A stretch of DNA of 64,000 nt from Pseudomonas tructae (GCF_004214895.1 NZ_CP035952.1:3668501-3732500); one strand, 5' to 3'; shown: positions 53,254-62,050, numbered from the stretch's first letter. Numbers and translations: made by a program. Notes: a model not told the origin generated them from the letters alone.

Positions 53254-54657
53254 ATGAAGCGATCACTGTTCAGCATCATCCTCGTTGGCCTGTTAGCTGT
53301 GATGGCCAATGACGCTGCAGCCCAGAAGCGCCAGGCGATTGCCGCCTGCTGGAGCGCCGGGGCTTTCAATCAACAAATGATGTACCAATGCAGTGGGCTG
53401 AACGTGCCAACACCGGTGTTTCAGTCCTGCATGACCGGTGGTGCCTGTTTCGATGAGCCGCCTCTGGGAATCTCGCAACCCCTACCGCCGCCACTGCCGC
53501 CTGGTGCGCCGTTTTGTGGCGCAATGGGCTATGCATACTGCCCGGCGCCAAGCCCGTGCGGATTTCCCAATACCATCGCCTGCCCACCACCACCTGGATA
53601 TCCGTTCCCGCCGTTCATCGTAGCGCCGGGTTGTGGCGTGGCGGGGCTCCCCCCTTGTGCACTCGCGCAACCCTGCGGTGCACCCACCACGTTTGCCTGT
53701 CCACATCCTCAGATTGTTCAGGCCCCCATACCTGCGCCACCGATATTCGTAAGAGTGCCTCGCGAACAGATCGGTGGATTCGGCTGGAAGCCCAGGGTCC
53801 AGATTGTGGTGCCAGCGCCAGCACAGGGTGACGGGCAGTTTGGTACGACGATTTCCATGGCCAGGCCACCGATTCCGAATCTGGAGGTCGCCGAGAAGTG
53901 TTACGACGAGGCGCAAGATGAAGAACAGATGTACCAGTGCCTGGTCAATCGGGCGTTGCCCAAAGCCTACCGTACGACAGTGACGTGCATGGATGAACAT
54001 CCGGACGATGCAGGCGCTGCCGCAGTGTGCAGCATCGGTGATGAGAACCTTGAAAAGTCCTACCGGAAAATGCGCAGGGTCCAGGAGTGCAGTAAAAATC
54101 ACAACACGCAAGAGGATATAGCGCTCTGCGCCGGTCGAGAGTTCCTGGGTGAAAACGAGCTGTATTATGCAAAGTGCCTGAAGCAGAACAAAACCGATTA
54201 TGGCGCTGCAGCCGCATGCGGCCTGGCCAAGGACCTGACACCCGAGCAGCAGATCGCAGTGTCCTGTGCGGTCAAGACCGGCGGCAATCCCAAGCTTTTC
54301 CTGGCATGCACCGGCGGTCAATTACTGGCCAGGGAGCTCGACAAGTGCTGGGAGCATGGCGTAGCGACGAATGACGGTTGTTTTGGCCCCAACAATGACA
54401 TCCGCAAGTTCGTTGATCAAATCGATGGAAGCATGCGGACGGCGCTGGGTGAAAACAGCGAAGTGTACAAAGCCTACAAACTGTACAAGGACAATGTTTT
54501 GCTTCCTGGGCCCAATCATGAAGTGGTCAAGGCATTCAATACTGCCCTGGGGGATGTGCGCAATGGCATGGGTGAAAACAATGACCTGGTCAAAGCGGGC
54601 AAAGCCATTGGCAGCGTGCTCCCCTCCGTATCGTTATCCATACCGATCAAGTTCTGA
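53254..54657 (+). CDS. Exported Pro-rich, Cys-repeat protein of unknown function
   Basis: A 467-aa exported protein. The signal peptide is MKRSLFSIILVGLLAVMANDAAAQ. A Pro- and Cys-rich part (about 45-170) has units such as FCGAMGYAYCPAPSPCGFPNTIACPPP and GCGVAGLPPCALAQPCGAPTTFACP. From about 210 to 375 cysteine pairs recur roughly every 12-16 residues (CYDEAQDEEQMYQC, CMDEHPDDAGAAAVC, CSKNHNTQEDIALC, CLKQNKTDYGAAAAC), which suggests a disulfide-bonded helical repeat. The C-terminal 80 residues lack Cys. I recognise no family. It is followed 49 bp later by an exported nuclease gene. Confidence 0.8.
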   Translation: MKRSLFSIILVGLLAVMANDAAAQKRQAIAACWSAGAFNQQMMYQCSGLNVPTPVFQSCMTGGACFDEPPLGISQPLPPPLPPGAPFCGAMGYAYCPAPSPCGFPNTIACPPPPGYPFPPFIVAPGCGVAGLPPCALAQPCGAPTTFACPHPQIVQAPIPAPPIFVRVPREQIGGFGWKPRVQIVVPAPAQGDGQFGTTISMARPPIPNLEVAEKCYDEAQDEEQMYQCLVNRALPKAYRTTVTCMDEHPDDAGAAAVCSIGDENLEKSYRKMRRVQECSKNHNTQEDIALCAGREFLGENELYYAKCLKQNKTDYGAAAACGLAKDLTPEQQIAVSCAVKTGGNPKLFLACTGGQLLARELDKCWEHGVATNDGCFGPNNDIRKFVDQIDGSMRTALGENSEVYKAYKLYKDNVLLPGPNHEVVKAFNTALGDVRNGMGENNDLVKAGKAIGSVLPSVSLSIPIKF

Positions 54658-54706
54658 TTACCGGACATCATCCGCCGGGACTCATCTCTTGCAGAAGGAG
54701 CATCGC

Positions 54707-55993
54707 ATGTACCCGACCTGGAAGCTCATCATAGGCACCGCCATGCTGTTCGGATGTTCTTTCGCACAGGGCGAGGTGATTCGCATCACCACCTGGAACC
54801 TGGGCTGGCACGTCGCTGCACAAGAGCTGCCAGGCTGGATTGCCCAGTGCTCGAAAACCTATGCCAAGAACGCCCAAGGTGACTGGATGCTGGTACCTGC
54901 CGGCACACCGCAAGCCAAGCGTGGCTGGGACATCAGCGAGTCACGTGCGTCACTCGAAGGGGTGGATCTTTCCACAATGCCGCCCTGCGCGGCCTACACC
55001 ACGGCTGCCCATCAAGGGGTGGAAGTTACCCCTCAAGCCTATGCCAAACGCCTGACGCAAATCGCCAGCCTGTTGGCTACCCAGATCAAGCCGGATGTCA
55101 TTGCATTCCAGGAAGTCTCCGGAACCCAGAGTGTGCGTGAAGCACTCGGCGACCTTGCCGCAGACTACAACGTCTGCTCCTTCGACGGCGCCTACAAGAT
55201 CCAGCGCCTGGCGTTTGCCTGGAAAAAATCATGGGGCGACGCGGTCGAAGCCTGTACCGACCTGGTGGATTTTTCCCTGCCGGATCAACCGCAGGGCAAG
55301 CAGGTACGGCCCGGCTATAGCGTCACGTTGAACCTGGCAGGCAAGCGGGTTCGTTTTCTGACGCTGCATCTGAAGTCCGGCTGTGTGTCACCGCTGGAAG
55401 GCGATCGACTCGACGGCAACAAAGGCACCAACGATCCGTGCCCTGTTCTGCAGCAACAGGTAGGTCCACTTGAAACCGCATTTGAAAAGCAGCCGATGAA
55501 CGTGGATGGTTTTATTGTACTGGGCGACTTCAACCGCAATCTTTGGCACGAAGCCAACAAAGTAGCAGGCGCGGAGCCACGGCGAAGCGACGGAGAAGTC
55601 GACTTGACGAAAAGCCGGGCCGCCACAGTAACGACGCGAAACCTGCTGCTGGAAATCAATGACGGAGCGCCCGCAGGCTCGCAGGCCAGGCTCCTTTCCG
55701 CGGCCTGCCCCGGATCGCCTGAAGTGACGGCAGCGTGCGAGTCAGCGAAAACCGCGACACTGACTCAAGAGCAACGCAAAACACTGACGGCTACCAATGG
55801 ACTGGGCTGTCGAAATCCCGTGGGCCTGGACCATGTACTGGTATCACAGACTCTGGCCAATGGCATCAAGTCGGTGTCCAAGATTTCGATCGGCAAGATG
55901 GGCGCCTCGTTTCGCGCCAACCCACCCCAATACCCTACCCCAGTGTTGGCGGTATCGGACCATTGCCCGGTTGTCGTTGAGATCGAGCTTTGA
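54707..55993 (+). CDS. Exported endonuclease/exonuclease/phosphatase-family protein
   Basis: A 428-aa exported member of the EEP superfamily (DNase I-like fold). The signal peptide is MYPTWKLIIGTAMLFGCSFAQG. Catalytic motifs are in order: ITTWNLGWH (Asn), VIAFQEVSG (Glu), LTLHLKSGC (His), IVLGDFNRN (Asp and Asn), GLDHVLVSQ and VSDHCPVV (Asp-His). Several cysteines suggest disulfides outside the cytoplasm. Substrate could be DNA, RNA or phospholipid headgroup. AGAAGGAG lies 6 bases before the ATG at 54707. It likely forms an operon with the Cys-repeat protein gene. Confidence 0.88.
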   Translation: MYPTWKLIIGTAMLFGCSFAQGEVIRITTWNLGWHVAAQELPGWIAQCSKTYAKNAQGDWMLVPAGTPQAKRGWDISESRASLEGVDLSTMPPCAAYTTAAHQGVEVTPQAYAKRLTQIASLLATQIKPDVIAFQEVSGTQSVREALGDLAADYNVCSFDGAYKIQRLAFAWKKSWGDAVEACTDLVDFSLPDQPQGKQVRPGYSVTLNLAGKRVRFLTLHLKSGCVSPLEGDRLDGNKGTNDPCPVLQQQVGPLETAFEKQPMNVDGFIVLGDFNRNLWHEANKVAGAEPRRSDGEVDLTKSRAATVTTRNLLLEINDGAPAGSQARLLSAACPGSPEVTAACESAKTATLTQEQRKTLTATNGLGCRNPVGLDHVLVSQTLANGIKSVSKISIGKMGASFRANPPQYPTPVLAVSDHCPVVVEIEL

Positions 55994-56064
55994 AGGGCGC
56001 AAAGCTTTTACACCTAGGAGAAAGGCAACCCGGTCACCCCAGGCTGCCCTCTTGTTGCGCCGGT

Positions 56065-56544
56065 TTACACGCTTTCCAGCTCAGCAATCGCCGTCTGCAG
56101 CCGGTGACGGCTATGCTCGCCGAGATCCTTGTGGCTCTGGTGAGTCTCGGTCGGTGCCTGACGCACTTTGGCGTGGGGCACCACGTGCCAATCTCCGCCA
56201 TCCAGGCGCAGGTAACGGTAGCTGGCGGTCCCCCTCGCCCAGTCGGCGTCGAGGATCCCGTGCAAGTGGAAGGTCTGCTCAAGGGTACTGAACGGGCCGC
56301 TCGGGCTGCCGGTGAGGTTCAGGACGATATGACCCTCGCCTTTGAGGCCCAGCTTGAGGTCTGAGTAGTCTCCCCACACATCGGCGTGGAAGTTCAGCGG
56401 CGGGTACGTAGCAGCGAAGATGCTGGCCACGCCGCTGATTCTCTTCTGCACGGTATTGACCAGCAGATCGAGGGTCAGGACCGGCGCGCCGAGCAGGCCG
56501 GTGCGCACGTTGAGGCGAGTGTGGAACAATCCGATTACAGGCAT
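56065..56544 (-). CDS. DUF1842-like protein, shorter paralogue
   Basis: A 159-aa soluble beta-rich protein that looks like DUF1842 (MPVIGLFHTRLNVRTGLLGAPVLTLDLLVNTVQKRISGVASI, then NFHADVWGDYSDLKL). It aligns by eye with the upstream gene: IGLF, LDLLV, PPLxxHxDVWG and SYRYL are shared. The last 30 residues are a charged helix. It lacks a signal peptide. Function is unknown. It follows the paralogue after 19 bp and is probably in the same transcript. Confidence 0.75.
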   Translation of the reverse strand: MPVIGLFHTRLNVRTGLLGAPVLTLDLLVNTVQKRISGVASIFAATYPPLNFHADVWGDYSDLKLGLKGEGHIVLNLTGSPSGPFSTLEQTFHLHGILDADWARGTASYRYLRLDGGDWHVVPHAKVRQAPTETHQSHKDLGEHSRHRLQTAIAELESV

Positions 56545-56563
56545 GGTACGACTCCTTGTCTGG

Positions 56564-57163
56564 TCAGGCGCGGCTGGACTTGCCGGCTTTACCGGAAGTG
56601 CTTTTGGTCGAATCGATCGCGGTATTCAGCGCCTGGCCGGCGTCACCGGCGGCCACGGCCTTGAGGTGCTCGACATCGCCCGTGGCAATGGCTGCCTCCA
56701 GGGTAGTGGCGTGCAACAGCGCCTGGATGTCGAGGTTGCCGAAAGTCTGGATACGGGTTTCTTCCCGGTGCGCGGGTGCTTCGACCACGATCCATTGCCC
56801 CTGGCTGTTCAGGTAGCGATAACCCGCCAGGCCTTTTTGCCAGTCGCTGCCGACCGCAAGATTGAGGTGGAAGATGATCGGCGAATTGGCCGTCTTGCCG
56901 CCATGGTTGCCTTGCAGGGTAATGAGGATATGGCTCGGGCTCGGTGGCAGGGACAGCTGATAGCTGAAAGTGCCCCAGACATCCAGATGCAGGTCCAGCG
57001 GTGGGTTGGTGGCCTGGGTGAGCTGGGCAACGCCGCGCAGGGTGCGGTCGGCTGGATGAACCAGCAGGTCGAGTACCAGGCGCTGGGCGCCGGATGCCTC
57101 GGTGCCAATAACGTAAGACAGTGGGAACAGTCCGATCACAGGTGCTTGTAATGAGTCAGTCAT
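56564..57163 (-). CDS. DUF1842-like protein with extra C-terminal domain
   Basis: A 199-aa paralogue of the downstream protein. Residues 1-135 are the DUF1842-like part (APVIGLFPLSYVIGTEASGAQRLVLDLLVHPADRTLRGVAQLTQATNPPLDLHLDVWG). A linker then leads to ALLHATTLEAAIATGDVEHLKAVAAGDAGQAL, which resembles the small DUF1843 helix pair. The C-terminus is Lys/Ser-rich. GGAGG lies 4 bases before the ATG at 57163. Domain naming is from memory of the families and should be tested by profile search. Confidence 0.75.
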   Translation of the reverse strand: MTDSLQAPVIGLFPLSYVIGTEASGAQRLVLDLLVHPADRTLRGVAQLTQATNPPLDLHLDVWGTFSYQLSLPPSPSHILITLQGNHGGKTANSPIIFHLNLAVGSDWQKGLAGYRYLNSQGQWIVVEAPAHREETRIQTFGNLDIQALLHATTLEAAIATGDVEHLKAVAAGDAGQALNTAIDSTKSTSGKAGKSSRA

Positions 57164-57478
57164 GGTGCCTCCATTGCAATCAATGAGTGGAAACAAGCGC
57201 GTAGGCTGTTTCTGGCCGGCGACTTCCTTGGCGCACAGTTGGAGATGGGCGAATGGCGTTGCGACCTCCGTGATGACGTCACGCGCAGATTGCCTGCGGC
57301 GAAGACGCTGCGGTCCGGTACAACCTTGCCGACGATGGGCAAGGCCTGCCGAGGTGCGACGGTATTGAACCCTCCCTGGGCGCATAGCTGCCTGCCTGGC
57401 AGCCCCTTGCAGTTAAGCAGGGAAAGCCGGGGTGGCCAGGGGATGGTGGCGAAAGTGCAGTATGGGCGACGGACGGTT
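57164..57478. other. Upstream region of DUF1842-like genes, no gene seen
   Basis: About 315 bp without a supportable gene. The right part (57382-57478) might hold decayed coding sequence, because it leads directly into the immunity-gene remnant, but nothing in it resembles the 5' half of the intact gene at 57882. It must also contain the promoter of the DUF1842-like pair. Confidence 0.6.
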
Positions 57479-57622
57479 GAGGCTTTCAGTCACTTCATCA
57501 TCGTCGGCGACAACGCGCTCGATGGGGATCACCGTGCGCCGGATCACGCCCTTCCACGACAGCCGCAAAGCACGGCCACTCTCACCTACCTCGGGCACCT
57601 CTTTAATCCGTGCTTGCCGTAG
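57479..57622 (+). pseudogene. 3' remnant of an Imm22-like gene
   Basis: These bases repeat the last third of the gene at 57882-58295 (EAFSHFIIVGDNALDGDHRAPDH, QPQSTATLTYLGHL) at about 88% identity by eye. The first two thirds are missing. A one-base loss near the end removes the original TAA, so the frame runs to TAG at 57620-57622. No start or ribosome site is present. Confidence 0.85.
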
Positions 57623-57780
57623 GACGTTTCTGGCTCCGCCCAGCGGTACCCCAGGTCAAGATTATCGGTGCTAGGTTCCGGGCCTCATTGCCCAAGGAAC
57701 CTGCCCATGACAAGGATGCCATCCCCCGCCGTCTCCGCGCTGCGCCATGAGTGGATTATGCTTCAAGAAACATAGCAGCG
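57479..57780 (+). repeat. Direct duplication, copy 1
   Basis: Bases 57479-57711 match 58167-58400 over about 233 bases, covering the gene end and the 90 bp after it (the shared block CCGTGCTTGCCGTAGGACGT and onward to CCATGAC). A second shared block, CTGCGCCATGAGTGGATTAT to GCAGCG at 57740-57780, matches 58704-58761. Confidence 0.85.
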
Positions 57781-57881
57781 ACCCTGTGAAACACCTTGCC
57801 CGCGATCACAAACCAGGCAACCAATTAATCACTCAACACTGATAACCTGCGCGCCATTCAAAACACCCGGCACGGCAGATT

Positions 57882-58295
57882 ATGGACGATCCACGCTACT
57901 ACCCCTTCCACCTCTTCGCCGCCACCTTCCAGAGCGAAGACCAGGCTCGGCAGTTTGCATTCGAGCAGTGGCAGCCCGAGCCGCCCGCCGATGCGAGCCC
58001 GGCTCAATACGCTGCATGGGAAGATAACAACCCGAGTTGGCCCCTCGCCGAGGAGCTTGAGTTCTTTATGGATTCAGACTTTGTCGAGCTGGATGAGTCG
58101 CTGACCTACGTGCACAGCCTGGTGGCCAGCGAGGCGCAGAAAGCGCTGTTGTCCTCCCCGTCGCTGGAGGCTTTCAGTCACTTCATCATCATCGGCGACA
58201 ACGCGCTCGGCGCAGATCGCCGTGCGCCGGATCACACGCCTTTACGACAGCCGCAAAGCACGGCCACACTCACCTACCTTGGGCACTTCAATTAA
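57882..58295 (+). CDS. Imm22-like immunity protein
   Basis: A 137-aa small acidic cytoplasmic protein. The pattern FHLFAATFQSEDQARQFAFEQWQPEPPADASPAQYAAWEDNNPSWPLAEELEFFMDSDFVE (in several parts) matches the Immunity protein 22 family: W-x-PEP, YxAWExxNPxW, LDxDFxE. These proteins neutralise polymorphic toxins. No toxin gene is visible nearby, so this is an orphan immunity gene. A broken copy lies 260 bp upstream. The start ATG at 57882 begins MDDPRYYPFHLF; the ribosome site is weak. Confidence 0.78.
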   Translation: MDDPRYYPFHLFAATFQSEDQARQFAFEQWQPEPPADASPAQYAAWEDNNPSWPLAEELEFFMDSDFVELDESLTYVHSLVASEAQKALLSSPSLEAFSHFIIIGDNALGADRRAPDHTPLRQPQSTATLTYLGHFN

Positions 58296-58761
58296 TCCGT
58301 GCTTGCCGTAGGACGTTTCTGGCTCCGCCCAGCGGTACCCCAGGTCAAGATTATCGGTGCTAGGTTCCGGGCCTTTTCGCCCAAGGATCCTGTCCATGAC
58401 TTTGCCACTGGTTTCAAAGCGGGCGAGACCTTAGGGGGTGCCTCGACACGCGCGCTCGCCTTGCACCAAAGCTGACAACACCGTTCTCGCAGGCCATGGC
58501 ACGTTGCAAAAAATGTGGGAGCGGGCTTGACCCGCGATGCGCCGCGCGGGCGGCGCTCGATCTCAAGGGCACCACAAGCCTTGCGGCGAACACCTGGCAA
58601 GGTATACCCGACCTCACGTCCTGCGCCTTTGCGCCATCACCCAATCGCAAGATGTGATGCCCGATCGCGGGGCAAGCCCGCTCCCACACCACATTGAGCT
58701 GCCCTGCGCCACGAGTGGATATCCAAGCAAAGATGATTATGCTTCAAGAAACCGTGCAGCG
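58167..58761 (+). repeat. Direct duplication, copy 2, split by REP element
   Basis: The second copy of the block is at 58167-58400 and 58704-58761. In copy 1 the two blocks are 28 bp apart; here they are separated by about 300 bp that contain the composite REP repeat. Copy 2 also has 15 extra bases (ATCCAAGCAAAGATG-like) in the second block. Confidence 0.8.
58476..58687 (+). repeat. Composite REP-bounded repeat, copy 2
   Basis: A second copy of the element at 33856-34050, here on the plus strand: CAACACCG...CAGGCCATGG flank, REP at 58515-58538, the GC-rich block GCGCCGCGCGGGCGGCGCTC, GATCTCAAGGGC, CCTTGCGGC, a less conserved middle with CATCACCCAATC, and a facing REP at 58664-58687. A 15-base insertion follows CCATGG. 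Together with the flanks it accounts for most of the 524 bp between the Imm22-like gene and the transporter gene. Confidence 0.82.
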
Positions 58762-58819
58762 GTGCGGGGCTGTCTGTGTTCACGCTGTTGGCGATCCGAT
58801 GACAAAACGGAGAAGACTC

Positions 58820-60496
58820 ATGGCCGCAATCGACAGTACCCCCACGGGCAGCGCGCCCAAACGCGGAATCACCCGGGAAGAGCGCAAGGTCATTTTTGCC
58901 TCGTCCCTGGGCACTGTGTTCGAGTGGTACGACTTCTACCTCTACGGCTCGCTCGCCGCGATCATTGCCAAGCACTTCTTCACCGGGGTCAACGAGACCA
59001 CCGCCTTCATCTTCGCTCTCCTGGCCTTTGCCGCAGGTTTTGCCGTGCGGCCATTCGGCGCGATAGTCTTCGGCCGCCTGGGTGACATGATCGGGCGCAA
59101 GTACACCTTCCTGATCACCATCGTGATCATGGGGCTGTCCACTGCCGTGGTCGGCTTGCTGCCAGACTACGCCACCATCGGCGTGGCCGCGCCGGTCATC
59201 CTGATTACCCTGCGCCTGCTGCAGGGTCTGGCCCTGGGCGGTGAGTACGGCGGCGCGGCGACCTATGTGGCCGAGCATGCGCCCAAGGGCAAGCGCGGAT
59301 ACTTCACCTCATGGATTCAGACCACCGCAACCCTGGGGCTGTTCCTGTCGCTGCTGGTGATCCTCGCCTGCCGCACCCTGCTGGGCACCGAGGCCTTTGA
59401 GGCCTGGGGCTGGCGGATTCCGTTCCTGTTGTCGATCCTGCTGCTGATCATCTCGGTGTACATCCGCCTGCAACTGAGCGAGTCACCGGTGTTCCAGCGG
59501 ATGAAGGCCGAGGGCAAGGCTTCTAAAGCACCGCTGACCGAATCGTTCGCCCGCTGGGACAACCTCAAGATCGTCATCATGGCCCTGCTCGGCGGCACCG
59601 CCGGCCAGGCAGTGGTGTGGTACACCGGGCAGTTCTATGCGCTGTTCTTCCTGCTGCAGATGCTCAAGATCGACCCGCAAACCGCCAACCTGCTGATTGC
59701 CGGCTCACTGCTGATCGGTACGCCGTTTTTCATTCTGTTCGGCAGCCTGTCGGACCGCATCGGCCGCAAGGGCATCATCATGGCCGGCTGCATCATTGCC
59801 GCGCTGACCTACTTCCCGATCTTCAAGGCGCTGACCGAGTACGGTAACCCCGATGTGTTCATCGCCCAGGAGAAGAACCCGGTGACCGTGGTCGCCGACC
59901 CTGCGCAGTGCTCGTTCCAGTTCGACCCGGTGGGCAAGGCCAAATTCACCAGTTCCTGCGACCTGGCCAAAAGCGTGCTGGCGAAAAAGGCCATCCCCTA
60001 CGCCAACGTCAAGGCCGAGCCGGGCAGCGTCGCGCAGATTCGTATCGGCGACAAGGTGATCCAGAGCTTCGAGGGCACCGGCATGCCGGCCGCTGACTTC
60101 AAGACGCAGAACGATACGTTCATCGCCACTATGGGCACCGCGCTGAAGGACGCCGGCTATCCGGAAAAAGCCGACCCGGCCAAGACCCATTACCCGATGG
60201 TCTTGCTGTTGCTGACCATTTTGGTGATCTACGTAACCATGGTCTACGGCCCGATTGCCGCCTGGCTGGTGGAGCTGTTCCCGACGCGCATCCGCTATAC
60301 CTCGATGTCGCTGCCCTATCACATCGGCAATGGCTGGTTCGGCGGCTTCCTGCCGACCGTGGCCTTTGCCATGGTCGCCGCCACCGGGGATATCTACTAC
60401 GGGCTGTGGTATCCGATCGTAATCGCGGTGATGACGGCAATTCTCGGCACCTTCTTCCTGCCGGAAACCAAAGACCGCGACCTGACCGATACCTGA
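58820..60496 (+). CDS. MHS-family MFS transporter (metabolite/H+ symporter)
   Basis: A 558-aa inner-membrane transporter of the metabolite:H+ symporter group (ProP/ShiA/KgtP-like). Marks are SLGTVFEWYDFYLYGSLAAIIAKHFF, AAGFAVRPFGAIVFGRLGDMIGRKYTF, RLLQGLALGGEYGGAATYVAEHAP and YWxx-type QTTATLG. A loop of about 120 residues (about 350-465), carrying two Cys (QCSFQF, SSCDLAK), lies between late helices and is probably periplasmic. Such an insertion is known in a branch of this family. The ATG at 58820 has GGAGAAG 5 bases upstream. The substrate is an organic acid or osmolyte (unresolved). Confidence 0.9.
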   Translation: MAAIDSTPTGSAPKRGITREERKVIFASSLGTVFEWYDFYLYGSLAAIIAKHFFTGVNETTAFIFALLAFAAGFAVRPFGAIVFGRLGDMIGRKYTFLITIVIMGLSTAVVGLLPDYATIGVAAPVILITLRLLQGLALGGEYGGAATYVAEHAPKGKRGYFTSWIQTTATLGLFLSLLVILACRTLLGTEAFEAWGWRIPFLLSILLLIISVYIRLQLSESPVFQRMKAEGKASKAPLTESFARWDNLKIVIMALLGGTAGQAVVWYTGQFYALFFLLQMLKIDPQTANLLIAGSLLIGTPFFILFGSLSDRIGRKGIIMAGCIIAALTYFPIFKALTEYGNPDVFIAQEKNPVTVVADPAQCSFQFDPVGKAKFTSSCDLAKSVLAKKAIPYANVKAEPGSVAQIRIGDKVIQSFEGTGMPAADFKTQNDTFIATMGTALKDAGYPEKADPAKTHYPMVLLLLTILVIYVTMVYGPIAAWLVELFPTRIRYTSMSLPYHIGNGWFGGFLPTVAFAMVAATGDIYYGLWYPIVIAVMTAILGTFFLPETKDRDLTDT

Positions 60497-60589
60497 GTCA
60501 GATACCTGCCCTCTGCCCCACGACAGTTGGCCTATACGCGCCAGGGTGATTCAGGCGATGATCGCGCTCCCCATTTCAAAGGAATGAAG

Positions 60590-61021
60590 ATGCACACGCT
60601 ACTCTCCGTCTACGCCCTGTGCGTGGTCGCGCTGTTTGTGAAGATGTTGGCGATCTCCTGCTATCAGGGCTTTTATCGCATCAGCCGGCTGACCTTCAAG
60701 AACCCTGAAGACGCAAGCCTGGTCGGCCGCGAAGCCAGTGCCCAGGAGTTGCCGCAAGTACGCCGCGCAGCCCAGGCCTGGGCCAACGATCTGGAGAACA
60801 TTCCGCTGTTTTTTGTACTGGGCGCGCTGTGCCTGGTGTTCAACCCGCCGTTCATGCTGACGGCCGGGCTGATGGTGCTGTTCACCGCTGCCCGCCTGGT
60901 GCACACCCTGACCTATCTGGCGCGCTGGCAACCCTGGCGCACCCTTGCCTACGCCGTGGGCATCCTCTGCCTGCTGGGGCTGGCGGCCATGGTCGGCATG
61001 GGCGCCGTGCGGCATCTGTGA
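60590..61021 (+). CDS. MAPEG family membrane protein
   Basis: A 143-aa MAPEG-family protein with four membrane helices. The characteristic segment is RRAAQAWANDLENIPLFFVLGALCLVF, followed by FTAARLVHTLTYLARWQPWRTLAYAVG. MAPEG enzymes conjugate or reduce lipid-like substrates with glutathione. The start is the ATG at 60590, six bases after AAAGGA; the ATG at 60584 lies on top of the ribosome site. It is convergent with a LysE gene 10 bp away. Confidence 0.9.
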   Translation: MHTLLSVYALCVVALFVKMLAISCYQGFYRISRLTFKNPEDASLVGREASAQELPQVRRAAQAWANDLENIPLFFVLGALCLVFNPPFMLTAGLMVLFTAARLVHTLTYLARWQPWRTLAYAVGILCLLGLAAMVGMGAVRHL

Positions 61022-61030
61022 ACGGGCGTT

Positions 61031-61663
61031 TTATACCGCCCGAGCACTCAACAAGCGCACACCCAGGCCGATGAACAGCGCGCCAGTGGCACGCTTGAGC
61101 GCCGCCACCAGGCGCGAAGCCTTCACGTGTTTGCTAAAGCGCATGGCACTGAAACTGTAGAACGAGTGCACACCGCAGACGATGGCGGCGCTGGTCAGGT
61201 ACATGACCGTGAACTGCTCGGCGATCGGCCGGCCATGGTCGAGGAACTGCGGCAGGAAGGCGCAGAAGAAGATCAGGGTCTTGGGGTTGCTGGCCGAGAC
61301 CAGGAAAGCCTCGCTGCCAATGCGCCACTTCGATTGAGCCAGGTGCTCGGGGGCCTGGGTTGCGGCCACCGCTGAGGCTTTACGGGCGAACAGTTGACGT
61401 GCACCGAGGTAGATCAGGTAGCCCGCGCCGATCACCTTCAAGGCCAGGAATGCCGTTGGCAGCGCCAGCAACATCGCCCCCACACCCCAGGCCACGGCAC
61501 TGATCACCAGCAATTGCGCCAGCAGGTTGCCGAACAAGGTCACGCCCATGCCTGCCGGGCCATGGCGCAAGGCGTTGCGCACGGTGAGCAATACGTTGGG
61601 GCCAGGCGTCAGGGAAGTCAGCAGGTATGCGAAGGAAAAGGTGAGCCAGAGGTGCAATGCCAT
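61031..61663 (-). CDS. LysE family exporter
   Basis: A 210-aa LysE/RhtB-type exporter. Family marks are TSLTPGPNVLLTVRNALRHGPAGMGVTLFGNLLAQ and the middle SASNPKTLIFFCAFLPQFLD. It is distinct from the LysE protein at 27063-27692. The ATG at 61663 (MALHLWLTFSFAYLL) is chosen; upstream in-frame codons run through a REP unit and are not coding. Confidence 0.9.
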   Translation of the reverse strand: MALHLWLTFSFAYLLTSLTPGPNVLLTVRNALRHGPAGMGVTLFGNLLAQLLVISAVAWGVGAMLLALPTAFLALKVIGAGYLIYLGARQLFARKASAVAATQAPEHLAQSKWRIGSEAFLVSASNPKTLIFFCAFLPQFLDHGRPIAEQFTVMYLTSAAIVCGVHSFYSFSAMRFSKHVKASRLVAALKRATGALFIGLGVRLLSARAV

Positions 61664-61747
61664 GGACGGCAGTCCTTGCCAGGGAGAAGAAGTGGCAACG
61701 ATGACAGTAAATTGGCAGGAAGCCAATGGGCATTTCGAGTTGAGGTT

Positions 61748-61771
61748 ATTGCGGGGCAAGCCCGCTCCCAC
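61748..61771 (-). repeat. Single REP unit
   Basis: ATTGCGGGGCAAGCCCGCTC followed by CCAC, a single unit between the LysE gene start and the tRNA gene, in reverse orientation. Confidence 0.85.
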
Positions 61772-61807
61772 GAAGCTAAAACCAGTGGGGAGGATACAAC
61801 GAGAAAA

Positions 61808-61882
61808 TGGCAGGGGCGGCTGGATTCGAACCAACGCATGGCAGGATCAAAACCTGCTGCCTTACCGCTTGGCGACGCCCCT
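61808..61882 (-). tRNA. tRNA-Gln (anticodon TTG)
   Basis: Read on the minus strand, a 75-base cloverleaf starts AGGGGCGTCGCCAAGCGGTA. The 7-bp acceptor stem AGGGGCG pairs with CGCCCCT, followed by discriminator G and an encoded CCA. The anticodon stem GCAGG/CCTGC holds the loop TTTTGAT, giving anticodon TTG, which reads CAA (Gln). GGTTCGAATCC is the T-loop. No other tRNA lies next to it in the window. Confidence 0.95.
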
Positions 61883-62050
61883 GTAACTGTAGCGATGAGT
61901 GCCTGGCACTCACTTGCGAAGTGGGCGCTAATTTAACAAACATCGATGCGTCTGGGAAGCCCCCTACTGCACAAATTGTTGTTAAAACAGCTACTTACTT
62001 TGAATCGAGGCGCCAGCAAGGCGCCTCGACCCTTTACCGCAGGGTGAAAC

